Position numbers and translations under genes: made by a program. The notes beneath the pieces are model-generated. The model searched no databases and was not told the origin of the DNA. It saw only the letters and a list, made by a program, of their open reading frames with translations. Shown here in pieces: positions 24,323 through 35,700 of a stretch of DNA of 64,000 bases. The stretch is from Artemisia argyi (taxonomy: Eukaryota; Streptophyta; Magnoliopsida; Asterales; Asteraceae): NCBI GenBank assembly GCA_030686995.1, contig JARVZY010002409.1, positions 310,001-374,000 on the forward strand. The letters are read 5' to 3'. Position 1 is the stretch's first letter; every line of letters starts with the position of its first letter.

Positions 24323-25314
24323 TGATACGTAGTTGCATGGATGACGGATTGTATTCCTTAATACCATTCATGGGGTGGCGCACTTAACTCCCCAATCCTA
24401 TGAGCTCTTATCTCCTCCTATGCCATGCCCAGCACAACCATAGGGATTATAAACAGTGGCTCATGCATTAAATACAACCAATAAAAACCTAGTGCACATC
24501 AGTTCATGTTTCCTAAGACGTTCAAGCATGTTACCATTTGGAGATCTGCCAGTTTTCTTAAGCCTAACATCAAATTCATTCATCCAAAACAACTATAAAC
24601 AAGTAATCAACACATAATTAACATCTAGGTTTCATTAGATCCAAGCAAACACAAGATAGATCTAGCCTAGCATGATGGAATTAAGACAAGAACAAGATAT
24701 AGACAACCAACACATAGACATATTGATTGAATTAAAAGAATACTTATCTCAATTACACATGAAAGGTATCAAGGGCTTAGAACCCTTGAAAAACCTGTAA
24801 AATTCGCACCAAGTTTGTACTTAGGGTTTCTCCAAAACTTCTCTTTTTTTTATGTGTGAAAATTAGAAAAATATATATAGTTAATAGGGTCTGACGGCGT
24901 CAAGACAAGTCTTGTGACGCCGTCACCTCGCCGCCAAAATATTTCTCGGACTGCCTTAATCTACTTTTGACGCCGTCATGTGTTATGCATTTCCAGGTCG
25001 TCATGAATTTTACTCTTGACGCCCTACTTCGTGACGCCGTCAAATCTGTACTGGGTCGTCATGGAAATTACTCTTGACGCCGTCAGGAATTCCTTCTTGA
25101 CGCCGTCACCTACTGTTCCCAGCAAGGAAAATTATGACTTTGGCGTTTTCTTCACTTTTATGCTCCAAAAACGTCCGAATTGCTTCCTTTTCCAGATTTC
25201 TCTCCCAAAGTACCTAAAATCACAAAAGGAATGATTTAGGGCAATATTTGATCAAATAAGTTTAATTCCGGGCTTAAATGACCCCCTAAAAGTGGTTCAT
25301 TTTTCGCTTCATCA
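24323..25314 (-). repeat. Element B, 3' LTR with internal deletion
   Basis: 992 bp against 1405 bp in the other copy. The first ten bases tgatacgtag join directly to ttgcatgg, removing the equivalents of 39278-39535 and 50694-50848 (413 bp in total). Both source junctions end in TAG. Over the shared part about 20 differences are seen, roughly 2 percent. A minus-strand TATA string (ATATATAT, near 24870-24880) lies directly downstream of six TGACGSCGTCA palindromes. Confidence 0.94.
24892..25108 (-). promoter_or_regulatory. array of six TGACGSCGTCA palindromes upstream of TATA
   Basis: Copies start at 24892, 24915, 24968, 25032, 25075 and 25098, with further half sites (GTCGTCA, TGACGCC) between them. 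Each is an 11-bp palindrome of two TGACG cores around one central base. TGACG is the core bound by plant TGA-class bZIP factors (as-1-like sites), so this looks like an enhancer for minus-strand transcription of the element. Equivalent arrays are at 40540-40738 (C), in the right LTRs near 50260-50480 and 51405-51625, and at 54420-54672 (E). Confidence 0.7.
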
Positions 25315-25331
25315 TATACCCTTACACTTGA
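25315..25331 (-). promoter_or_regulatory. Element B polypurine tract
   Basis: The minus strand reads CTCAAGTGTAAGGGTATA next to the LTR. Similar AAGTGTAAGGGG strings recur at 25973-25990, 37195-37215 and 37841-37857 within the 3' part of the element. Confidence 0.7.
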
Positions 25332-25888
25332 GATTTGCTTGTCCTCAAGCAAATGCGCTTTTATTCTACTCAAAATACAAGTTAGGGGTCATTTAACACT
25401 AAGATAAAAGTAATTACAACAAATAATCGTTCCACTAAAGACCAATACACAAGCACGGAGGTCATACACAAGCACCTCACAAATAGTGTTTAGATACTCA
25501 CATCTCTCGGGTGTAATAAAGTATAAATTACAATATGGAAACGGAAGATATCTCTCACTACCTGTCATAGCAAAATAGATTACCATAGGCTTGGGAAAGG
25601 ATCAAACCTCCACCACATGGCGTAAGCAGCTAGGATAAACTATCAAAAAGGTCTTTTAAAGGGTTGTAACGTTAGGTGTAGGGATATGAAATACACGGTT
25701 TTGTTGGATAAAGGCAGTTTTTACTGGTGGCGAGTTAACAATCTTGGTTAATTACATGTACAATATGGCGCTACTAAGCCAAGACTAGACTCGACTTAAG
25801 CTAATAAATGAAAATTAACAAAAACATAAAATAAACATAGAATGAAACGAGATGGTAGTCCGTATGTTTTTTTCTCTTTTTCTTTTTC

Positions 25889-25924
<36 letters not shown>

Positions 25925-26211
25925 ATACACTCTTACCCTACCATCCAAAATAATACATCATAGGGAATAAACGTTCCCCTTACACTTGAATCTTTACATA
26001 CTTTACAATAAACTAATTTAATGACTCGAATTAAGAAAATCAAAACACTTGGAGTACTTTTAAGATTAACGTACATACAGGGGTAATAATATGATGTTCT
26101 TCCCCATTACTCCATAAATAAGTAATTTAGCCATGAGTCCTAATCGTCCCAAAACAATATGTACAAGGATATGACTCGACTTAGCAACCATGTAATCAAT
26201 TAGATAGTTAA
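25332..26211 (-). other. Element B 3' interior, no gene seen
   Basis: Non-coding, matching 40961-41862 of element C. It holds a poly-T run of about 35 bases near 25887-25922 and a second polypurine-like string at 25973-25990. It ends at the gttaa duplicated by element D. Confidence 0.8.
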
Positions 26212-29200
26212 TGATTGAGGCAAAAGCAGTCAACTAAATTCAACCACGGATGTGGTCAAACAAGTCAAACTCCTAAGGCTCAATGCTCCGCGGAAGTATA
26301 AGGTTTCCCCGGGTCGTATGTCCCGACGAGGTGTGAATTGTAAACAAACGGTTTCGCGATCGGGTGAATTTGGATGAAAAGGGGTTTGTGTGTGATTAAG
26401 CTAAGGAATATACGAAGAAAATAGCTTAAACAAGCTATTTGAATAAGACAAGAAAGTGGGAAAAACCAGAAACGTTTAAAACTTAAAACGCGTACGTAAC
26501 GTTTAAATAAAACGTAAACGTACAAAAGTAAAAGTGAAAACGAAAATCTGAAAACACACAAGGGGTGAAAATGAACTTTTTACAAACTTAAAAGATAAAA
26601 GAAAATTTAAAATGAAAATAAAGTTATTAAAATGATTATTCTAATATTTAAATTCTATTTAATTACTTAAAACTATTTTAAATCTAACTTAATAATAAAC
26701 TAAAAAAATAAAAGTTACAAAATAAACTAAAAACTTACAAAAATATTTTCTAAACCTTAAAAAGAACTTGAAGAAAGTATAAAAAATAAAAATAAATATT
26801 TTTGTCTTTTTGTGAATTTTATATTAATTAATTACTAATTAATTACTAATTACTAATTAAACTATTTTAAATTAAGAAAATTACTAAATGAACAGTAAAA
26901 ATTCTAATAAAATTTCTAAAATTACTTTATAACATATAAAAGCTATAAAAAATATAAAAACTAGATTTTACTTAATAAAAACTAATAATGCTATTTAAAA
27001 CTTAATATTAATTAATAATTAATAAAACTAATATTAAATATAATAAATACCAAATGATGAAATAAAAATCTGAAAAATTTATTATAATTACTTTAATATA
27101 AGAGTAATTTAATAAAAATATAAAAATGACAAGTACTTAATAAAAATATAAAAATGAAAATTAAAATTAAATTACATTAAATAGAAACTATCACTTAATT
27201 TTAAATTTGTTTTTCTTGATTTTTCTTTTACAAATCTATTAAATACTTAAAAACAACAAACTTTTATAAAAACAAACTTTTTGAAAACTTAAAATAAGCC
27301 ATAATAAGCAAATAAGGTGTGACAGTTGACTTTGGTTGACCAGATTTGGAAATAAGCTAAATTGGCTAAAAGTGGGGTCCACTCTGGTTGAAACTGATCC
27401 AAATAAGCTTATGGCACTTGTATAAGCTGGAATAAACCAAGATGGACCCACAGAATAAGCAATAAGTAGCAATAAGCACTTGGAAACCTTGCTTAGGAAC
27501 TGAAAATGGGACAAACTTATATGGTAATTCCAGGTGGGGCCCAGTGGTTTCTAGGTCAACCCAATGGTCAAAAACCCAACCCTAGTAGAAGGGGGGTGGA
27601 AGTGAGCAATAATGGTGGCCTTGGGCCCACTGAGGTGGTCAGAACACCACCACAAAGTGGTGGTGGTGGTGGGGGTGCTGACTGATGCAGGGGAGTTATG
27701 CCCCCTGCAAGTGTCTTTTGGGCAATGTGGGGCCCAGGGATAAAGTCACAAAAATATAGGCACCATGGAACCTTTGAGATGAGCTGAGATACTATCTATG
27801 AAAACAAGTTACAACCCTAGAAGCCTTCTACAAAATTCAAAACAATTGCCTCAACTTTTGGAAAAAACTGAAAATGCAACTTTGACTTTTTGCCAAAAAC
27901 TTAGAACATTGACTTTGATGAACTTGTGATTGATCCTACATGCAAAATAAGTTGTAATATATTATTTTAAGACCAAATTAAGATTAATGTAACAGGTTTA
28001 GACCAAATGGGTGAGTTTGGGACACCCACTGACCCACAGTGGACTGTTGGGTGGGTTAGAATGGGATTTGACTTTTTGTAGTGAAAATGAGCAAAGTGGT
28101 GATTATTTGAAGTTGATTAGGACCTAGGTAAGTTGCCTAAACAGGATTTGACTACAAATAATACTCACAACACTTCCAAACTAACAATACCAAACACCCC
28201 CTTATAAACTGTATTATGTGATTTTTCAAACTAAATGACCAATTCAATCCTTCTAATGCAAAAACAGATGATCACAAAGCTAAACCAAAATGAAATGATC
28301 AATAAGAACCCAAGAAGAAACACCATAACATAACTAAATTGAGCATTAAGTACAATATATGACATAAGCAGATTTGGAATGAAAGTTGAGAAAAAGTAAG
28401 CCTAACCTCAGGACAGTAGCATTTAGAGCATTTGAACTAATTAACAACCTTCTAAAACCCATTTGAACCACAAACATCCATACTGAATTACCTTACCACC
28501 AGAATATACCCATGTTGACTTTTGTTGACTGGTGGACTTTTTGAGCTAAAAACTATTTCAAACTGTGTTGAGCTTATGAAACTTTCGTGAATAACTAAAA
28601 TAAGCTTGAACAACTAAATAACAACAACTTATTTCACTATTGAAGCTAAATTGGAAATTCAATAGAAAATGCTAAAATTTGAATTACAACTTGAAATCAA
28701 ACTTTGCTGATTAAAATGGATTCTTCATACACTACAGAGTTTGGAAACACAATTTAAAACTAATTTACAACTGAACTTGATAATTTTAGGTAAACTAAAA
28801 ATGAGCTACTACTACTATTCTACTGCTACAACTACTACTCTCTTTCTTCACTCTTTTCATTTCTTTTTATACACCCTAAGGTCCACTGAATCTTTCCCAC
28901 CTCTTCACAGCCATTGGATTGGCTTGCTTCAATCACAACCGTTTAAAAACTTTTTGGCGCGAAATGGGATTGGGGCAGGTTAAAGGTGTTTGGTGAGCAT
29001 TTATTGAGGAGGGGGGAAGGTTGGGTGTGGTTGAGTGTTTGGTGATAGTTGGTGGAAAAGGGGGGGGGGACAAGGCCCTGAGAATTAGGGAGGTGTTAAT
29101 GGAGGTGAACAGTGGACGGGTTTTAGGGGTTAGGGGTGAGTTTGTTGGTGTTTGACCGGGTCAACGAACGGGGGGGGGGGGGGGGGGGGGTTATATTAGT

Positions 29201-29958
29201 TTTAGGGGTTGGGCTTGTGATGGGCTAAGGGTGTACATGTTGTGGACTGGATCAGACCATGGGGGTTTGGGGTGGTATTTTGGGTATAAATAATAATAAG
29301 GGTCCATTTTGTATTTGTATGTAATCACAAGGACCATTTATGTAATTCTGAAAAGATGGGGACTGAAAATGGAAATTTCCCAAAGTTATCAAAAGGATGT
29401 AATTTACCAAGTATAAATAGTACAAGGATTTAATTTGATAATTTTTACGTTTTAAAATTCCAAGGACTATTTTTGCCAAATTTGAAACTTTAGGGACCAA
29501 TTTTGTAAATTCCTCAAACATTTCATCAAGGGATCAAATGTGATAACTTTGAGTTTCCAAGGACCAAAAATGATTTTTCTTCCAAAATTATCCCACCAGG
29601 GACCTTTTCTGCCAAAATCTGAAACTCCAGGGACCAAACGTGTAAATTTCCAAAACTTTCCAATTTTTCACCAAAGGACTAAATATGACATTTTATGATT
29701 TCAAAATGACCTTTGGTGATAATTTTCCATATTTTGAATATCTAGGGACTAGATTTGTAATTTTATGAAAGTTGAGGGACTGAAACTGCCAATTTTGCAA
29801 ACTTTGTGCGTTTTTCGTTTGTTTTTACTCGTTTTGCATCTAAAACATATAAAACACAATTATGAAATATTTTTAGTATTTTGATGCATTACTGAGTGTT
29901 TTTGTATGTTTTGCAGTTCAGATTAGACCAAAAATGATGAGTGTTTGAGCACTCATCA
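26212..29958 (-). repeat. Element D, 3' LTR
   Basis: 3747 bp, TGATTGAGG at the left, CTCATCA at the right. The 26580-27240 stretch is very A/T-rich. A minus-strand TATA candidate GTATAAAAAG is at 28863-28873. A pure G run of about 22 bases is at 29170-29190 and a shorter one near 29059. The 29280-29790 part is a degenerate series of AGGGACCAAATTTG-like units. ORF-like frames occur identically in both LTRs and are not genes. Confidence 0.95.
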
Positions 29959-29973
29959 ATCCCCCACACTAAA
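29959..29973 (-). promoter_or_regulatory. Element D polypurine tract
   Basis: The minus strand reads TTTAGTGTGGGGGAT at the LTR edge. Close copies lie at 30509-30524 and 30658-30671 in the same interior. Confidence 0.8.
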
Positions 29974-30508
29974 CTATTGCTAGTCCCTAGCAATATTGTT
30001 TTGAAAACTTGATGGATTTGAAAAACTCTTTACCAAAAGCCATCACTTCTGGAGTAGCCAGGTGTAAGAACTGTGGCACACCTGATAACCGTGTGATTTT
30101 GAGCAAACCACCAGCTGTCAACGGATTTGAGTAGTCTTTACCAAAAGCCGTTTGCTTCTGGACTAGCCAGCTCTTGATGGAATAGTCAACATCTTGGTGA
30201 GCTGATTACCAATTATGGATTTTCCACGGCCTTTACCACAAGCCATAATCTTGCGGGCTAGCCAACTCATTTGTTTTCGGGGAGTTGATGAACCATACAA
30301 TTTTGGGCAAATTGCCAGCCGTCAACGGATTTGATATGTCTTTACCAAGAGCCGTTTGCTCCTGGACTAGCCAATCCCTTTTGTCGTTTAGACAAGGCGG
30401 ACTGATTACCAAAAATTTTGAAGCATCAGTGAAAAATTTTTAAAATTTTGGCTAAAAACGGGGGTATTATATAGTAAAATGTGATAAAATTCGCTAGAAT
30501 AGCGAATA

Positions 30509-30547
30509 CCCCCCCACACTTAGGATGAATATTGTCCTCAATATTCA
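30509..30547 (-). promoter_or_regulatory. hairpin plus second polypurine-like tract (element D)
   Basis: Minus-strand stem with arms TGAATATTG and CAATATTCA (30526-30547, loop AGGA) followed by CCTAAGTGTGGGGGGG. Compared with B/C (arms TGAACATTG and CAATGTTCA) the fifth stem pair changed from C-G to T-A on both sides, a compensatory change. 29974-30508 also contains four diverged copies of a block with CTTTACCA-AGCC-TAGCCA near 30020-30400. Confidence 0.65.
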
Positions 30548-30648
30548 AAAGCCCGGCTATTATGCCGACATTTTGAACGTAAAAGGGCAACATTACAAGC
30601 TAAGCGTGGAAAACACCATTTTGTATTTTCACTCTTGTAACCATAGCA

Positions 30649-30728
30649 TGGGGGACTCCCCCACACTTAGGGTGAAAACCCTATAAGCATGCTATTGTTT
30701 TTGTTTACCGAGTCGCTAGCTTGACTCG
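30649..30728 (-). promoter_or_regulatory. paired hairpins downstream of the ORF stop (element D)
   Basis: Perfect 6-bp stem with arms CGAGTC and GACTCG around AAGCTAGC (30709-30728), then CGGTAAACAAA, and a second stem with arms TGGGGG and CCCCCA (30649-30663). The first matches the A, B, C and E hairpins; the second differs in sequence but has the same position and G-arm/C-arm design. Confidence 0.6.
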
Positions 30729-30737
30729 ACCCCGAAT

Positions 30738-32534
30738 TCATTTGTCCTTGGGGAAGCATGATGTGGAAGAAGCAATCTCAATCGGACTTTCATTCAAGAT
30801 GTTTGGACAAACATTTGAAGCACGTGAAAGTTCCACACCGATGAGATATGTATCCGGCTCAAGATAATGATACGTGAAAATGCCAGGATCAAAGATAGTG
30901 TCTTCACTCCCGAAGGAGTGAAGGAGAGAAGAAGTCACCCTGTAGGTGAAGAAAAGGAAGAAAATCATGATAAAAAGCATGATTTGATCTTCTTCCTCAA
31001 GAGGAGGCTCAATAGCCTGAGTTTGGATTTCAAAAGGTAAGCTCGTAAACAACCCGGGAGGGTGGGTGGGAATTTGCAAATTCTCATCATTGAGAGCATC
31101 TCCCCCCGGGATATCAAACTGATGAGCGAGTTCACCGGAGAACTCCTCATGAAGGGAATCATTCACAAGATGTGAATTTGTGAACTCATGTTCCATTGTG
31201 AACTCATCACAATCCTCGTCAAAGATTGGATTATTAGAAATCATAGTGAATTCAGAATCGAATTCAAATAGAGGATTGGTGAGAGTCGTATCGAATGTTT
31301 CGGGAACAAAGTGAATATTATTCTCTGTTGGATTTTCGGGATCAGAAGTGAGTGACGGATTATGATATAGGAGACTTTCAATTACTCCCAGATCGGCTTG
31401 GAAATCAAGGAGACCATCATCACTTTCCAATGAAAGTGGATCGATGTGAGCAAGTTCATCAGCGAACTCCTCAAGAAGATGATCAGCATCAGTTTGTGGA
31501 ACTGATGCCTCAACATACTCGATGTCTCCATAAGATGTGCAATCATCGCTAAAATCTGAGAAAGTCTCAAATTGATCTTTAGGACACTCAATGGGTGAAG
31601 GAATATCACACATATCATCCAAAGTTCCCTGTGACTCTCTTGGGATTGGAACAAGGATCTCAACACTAGACTTTATGAATTCGTCCGATTCCTTTGCAGG
31701 AATAGTGTCAAGATGCTCGTCCCCCATGATCAAAGAGTGAGTGTGAACCTCGGGTGTGATAGCAGTTGTTTGAGATGGAATCTCAACTGCTGGGGTATCA
31801 ACTGATGAACTTGAAGTTTTATAAAATGCAAGGATATCAAGTGTATCCTCATCATCACTGTCATCAGGAATGAAACGGAACAAAGAGCTAGACTTGGCTG
31901 CTTTTTCTCTTGCAATGGATTCCCGAATAGATTTTTCATATTCATCTTGGGAATTAATTCTAGCAGCCTGCTCTTCAGCAAGCAATTCTTCCATGGATTT
32001 TTGATGAGTATGTCTTTGGGCAAAGTCTTGAACTAAACCCTTAAGCTCATCAACGATTGTCATCAGATTTTGCATTTCTGGAAGAAGTGCTTGATTCATA
32101 TCATACTGTGGAGGTTGGTCGTAATAAGGTGTGTCAAAATTGTTACAAGGGTATGGATTCCCCATTTGACAATCTGAGCTGAAGTGTGGACCTCCACAGA
32201 AATCACAACAGTAAAACTGTTGAGGCTGTGGGTTGTACGTGCTAGAGTCATAACCGTTATCAGGAAACTGCTCATAGACAAGCGTGTTTCCCGATTGACA
32301 ATCAGAACTGTAGTGTGAACCACCACAATACTCACAACAGTAAAACTGTTGAGTCTCATGGTGTGGTAACTGATGGAATGAATCAGGTGTGTCATGGTAG
32401 GAATAGGGATTCTGGTTATAGACAGACCCGTTTCCCGACTCTACCATGCCACAGCTGGGGCACTTGCTACCATTATGAGGATTACCACACCACTGGCAAA
32501 CCAGAAAGTGTGGATGAGACATAGAAAGAATCAA
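30738..32534 (-). CDS. triple zinc-knuckle acidic protein of element D
   Basis: 598 residues; the start could also be Met5 (32522). Three knuckles of form CX2CX3HX4C lie at residues 13-25, 67-79 and 110-122, one residue shorter between Cys and His than the retroviral form. They alternate with Tyr/Asn/Gln/Pro-rich linkers. Residues 150-215 are a Glu/Gln-rich likely coiled coil (SMEELLAEEQAARINSQDEY). The remainder is acidic and repetitive, with DEHLDTIPAKESDEFIKSSV. The end contains a hydrophobic stretch IMLFIMIFFLFFTY, possibly a membrane segment. I recall similar proteins as common in Anthemideae genomes, of unknown function. The knuckles suggest RNA binding, in a gag-like packaging role. 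The frame is intact, in line with the young LTRs. Confidence 0.85.
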   Translation of the reverse strand: MILSMSHPHFLVCQWCGNPHNGSKCPSCGMVESGNGSVYNQNPYSYHDTPDSFHQLPHHETQQFYCCEYCGGSHYSSDCQSGNTLVYEQFPDNGYDSSTYNPQPQQFYCCDFCGGPHFSSDCQMGNPYPCNNFDTPYYDQPPQYDMNQALLPEMQNLMTIVDELKGLVQDFAQRHTHQKSMEELLAEEQAARINSQDEYEKSIRESIAREKAAKSSSLFRFIPDDSDDEDTLDILAFYKTSSSSVDTPAVEIPSQTTAITPEVHTHSLIMGDEHLDTIPAKESDEFIKSSVEILVPIPRESQGTLDDMCDIPSPIECPKDQFETFSDFSDDCTSYGDIEYVEASVPQTDADHLLEEFADELAHIDPLSLESDDGLLDFQADLGVIESLLYHNPSLTSDPENPTENNIHFVPETFDTTLTNPLFEFDSEFTMISNNPIFDEDCDEFTMEHEFTNSHLVNDSLHEEFSGELAHQFDIPGGDALNDENLQIPTHPPGLFTSLPFEIQTQAIEPPLEEEDQIMLFIMIFFLFFTYRVTSSLLHSFGSEDTIFDPGIFTYHYLEPDTYLIGVELSRASNVCPNILNESPIEIASSTSCFPKDK

Positions 32535-32748
32535 ATGGTTTGGGAGGGGTAGGGATGAAGAATCAAAGGTGCGAGAGGGTAAAGGTGAATATTTTTGGGT
32601 TTTTGGAAATACATTTTGTACAAATGAGAAGGAAAATCTTTTTGTGTTTTGTTTTTATGAAAATATGAACAAGGATGGATAAATGTACAATGGAACGAAT
32701 TCCAAAGACACTAATCAGAAAAACCGTTATGATAAACGCGCACAACCT

Positions 32749-32765
32749 CCCCGGCAGCGGCTCCA
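32749..32765 (-). promoter_or_regulatory. Element D primer binding site
   Basis: The minus strand reads TGGAGCCGCTGCCGGGG, one base different from element A's site and about 15 of 17 to the expected tRNA-Asp complement. It is five bases inside the LTR. Confidence 0.75.
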
Positions 32766-32770
32766 AAAGT

Positions 32771-35700
32771 TGATTGAGGCAAAAGCAGTCAACTAAATTC
32801 AACCACGGATGTGGTCAAACAAGTCAAACTCCTAAGGCTCAATGCTCCACAGAAGTATAAGGTTTCCCCGCGTCGTATGTCCCGACGAGGTGTGAATTGT
32901 AAACAAACGGTTTCGCGATCGGGTGAATTTGGATGAAAAGGGGTTTGTGTGTGATTAAGCTAAGGAATATACGAAGAAAATAGCTTAAACAAGCTATTTG
33001 AATAAGACAAGAAAGTGGGAAAAACCAGAAACGTTTAAAACTTAAAACGCGTACGTAACGTTTAAATAAAACGTAAACGTACAAAAGTAAAAGTGAAAAC
33101 GAAAATCTGAAAACACACAAGGGGTGAAAATGAACTTTTTACAAACTTAAAAGATAAAAGAAAATTTAAAATGAAAATAAAGTTATTAAAATGATTATTC
33201 TAATATTTAAATTCTATTTAATTACTTAAAACTATTTTAAATCTAACTTAATAATAAACTAAAAAAATAAAAGTTACAAAATAAACTAAAAACTTACAAA
33301 AATATTTTCTAAACCTTAAAAAGAACTTGAAGAAAGTATAAAAAATAAAAATAAATATTTTTGTCTTTTTGTGAATTTTATATTAATTAATTACTAATTA
33401 ATTACTAATTACTAATTAAACTATTTTAAATTAAGAAAATTACTAAATGAATAGTAAAAATTCTAATAAAATTTCTAAAATTACTTTATAACATATAAAA
33501 GCTATAAAAAATATAAAAACTAGATTTTACTTAATAAAAACTAATAATGCTATTTAAAACTTAATATTAATTAATAATTAATAAAACTAATATTAAATAT
33601 AATAAATACCAAATGATGAAATAAAAATCTGAAAAATTTATTATAAATACTTTAATATAAGAGTAATTTAATAAAAATATAAAAATGACAAGTACTTAAT
33701 AAAAATATAAAAATGAAAATTAAAATTAAATTACATTAAATAGAAACTATCACTTAATTTTAAATTTGTTTTTCTTGATTTTTCTTTTACAAATCTATTA
33801 AATACTTAAAAACAACAAACTTTTATAAAAACAAACTTTTTGAAAACTTAAAATAAGCCAGAATAAGCAAATAAGGTGTGACAGTTGACTTTGGTTGACC
33901 AGATTTGGAAATAAGCTAAATTGGCTAAAAGTGGGGTCCACTCTGGTTGAAACTGATCCAAATAAGCTTATGGCACTTGTATAAGCTGGAATAAACCAAG
34001 ATGGACCCACAGAATAAGCAATAAGTAGCAATAAGCACTTGGAAACCTTGCTTAGGAACTGAAAATGGGACAAACTTATATGGTAATTCCAGGTGGGGCC
34101 CAGTGGTTTCTAGGTCAACCCAATGGTCAAAAACCCAACCCTAGTAGGAGGGGGGTGGAAGTGAGCAATTATGGTGGCCTTGGGCCCACTGAGGTGGTCA
34201 GAACACCACCACAAAGTGGTGGTGGTGGTGGGGGTGCTGACTGATGCAGGGGAGTTATGCCCCCTGCAAGTGTCTTTTGGGCAATGTGGGGCCCAGGGAT
34301 AAAATCACAAAAATATAGGCACCATGGAACCTTTGAGATGAGCTGAGATACTATCTATGAAAACAAGTTACAACCCTAGAAGCCTTCTACAAAATTCAAA
34401 ACAATTGCCTCAACTTTTGGAAAAAACTAAAAATGCAACTTTGACTTTTTGCCAAAAACTTAGAACATTGACTTTGATGAACTTGTGATTGATCCTACAT
34501 GCAAAATAAGTTGTAATATATTATTTTAAGACCAAATTAAGATTAATGTAACAGGTTTAGACCAAATGGGTGAGTTTGGGACACCCACTGACCCACAGTG
34601 GACTGTTGGGTGGGTTAGAATGGGATTTGACTTTTTGTAGTGAAAATGAGCAAAGTGGTGATTATTTGAAGTTGATTAGGACCTAGGTAAGTTGCCTAAA
34701 CAGGATTTGACTACAAATAATACTCACAACACTTCCAAACTAACAATACCAAACACCCCCTTATAAACTGTATTATGTGATTTTTCAAACTAAATGACCA
34801 ATTCAATCCTTCTAATGCAAAAACAGATGATCACAAAGCTAAACCAAAATGAAATGATCAATAAGAACCCAAGAAGAAACACCATAACATAACTAAATTG
34901 AGCATTAAGTACAATATATGACATAAGCAGATTTGGAATGAAAGTTGAGAAAAAGTAAGCCTAACCTCAGGACAGTAGCATTTAGAGCATTTGAACTAAT
35001 TAACAACCTTCTAAAACCCATTTGAACCACAAACATCCATACTGAATTACCTTACCACCAGAATATACCCATGTTGACTTTTGTTGACTGGTGGACTTTT
35101 TGAGCTAAAAACTATTTCAAACTGTGTTGAGCTTATGAAACTTTCATGAATAACTAAAATAAGCTTGAACAACTAAATAACAACAACTTATTTCACTATT
35201 GAAGCTAAATTGGAAATTCAATAGAAAATACTAAAATTTGAATTACAACTTGAAATCAAACTTTGCTGATTAAAATGGATTCTTCATACACTACAGAGTT
35301 TGGAAACACAATTTAAAACTAATTTACAACTGAACTTGATAATTTTAGTTAAACTAAAAATGAGCTACTACTACTATTCTACTGCTACAACTACTACTCT
35401 CTTTCTTCACTCTTTTCTTTTCTTTTTATACACCCTGAGGTCCACTGAATCTTTCCCACCTCTTCACAGCCATTGGATTGGCTTGCTTCAATCACAACCG
35501 TTTAAAAACTTTTTGGCGCGAAATGGGATTGGGGCAGGTTAAAGGTGTTTGGTGAGCATTTATTGAGGAGGGGGGAAGGTTGGGTGTGGTTGAGTGTTTG
35601 GTGATAGTTGGTGGAAAAGGGGGGGGGGGACAAGGCCCTGAGAATTAAGGAGGTGTTAATGGAGGTGAACAGTGGACGGGTTTTAGGGGTTAGGGGTGAG

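Noticed and set aside
26280..26561. 93-residue hydrophobic frame repeated at 32839-33120
   Set aside because: Inside both LTRs of element D next to the primer site; conserved only because the LTRs are young.
30965..32395. several 65-99-residue frames overlapping D's ORF
   Set aside because: Other-frame shadows of the 598-codon gene.
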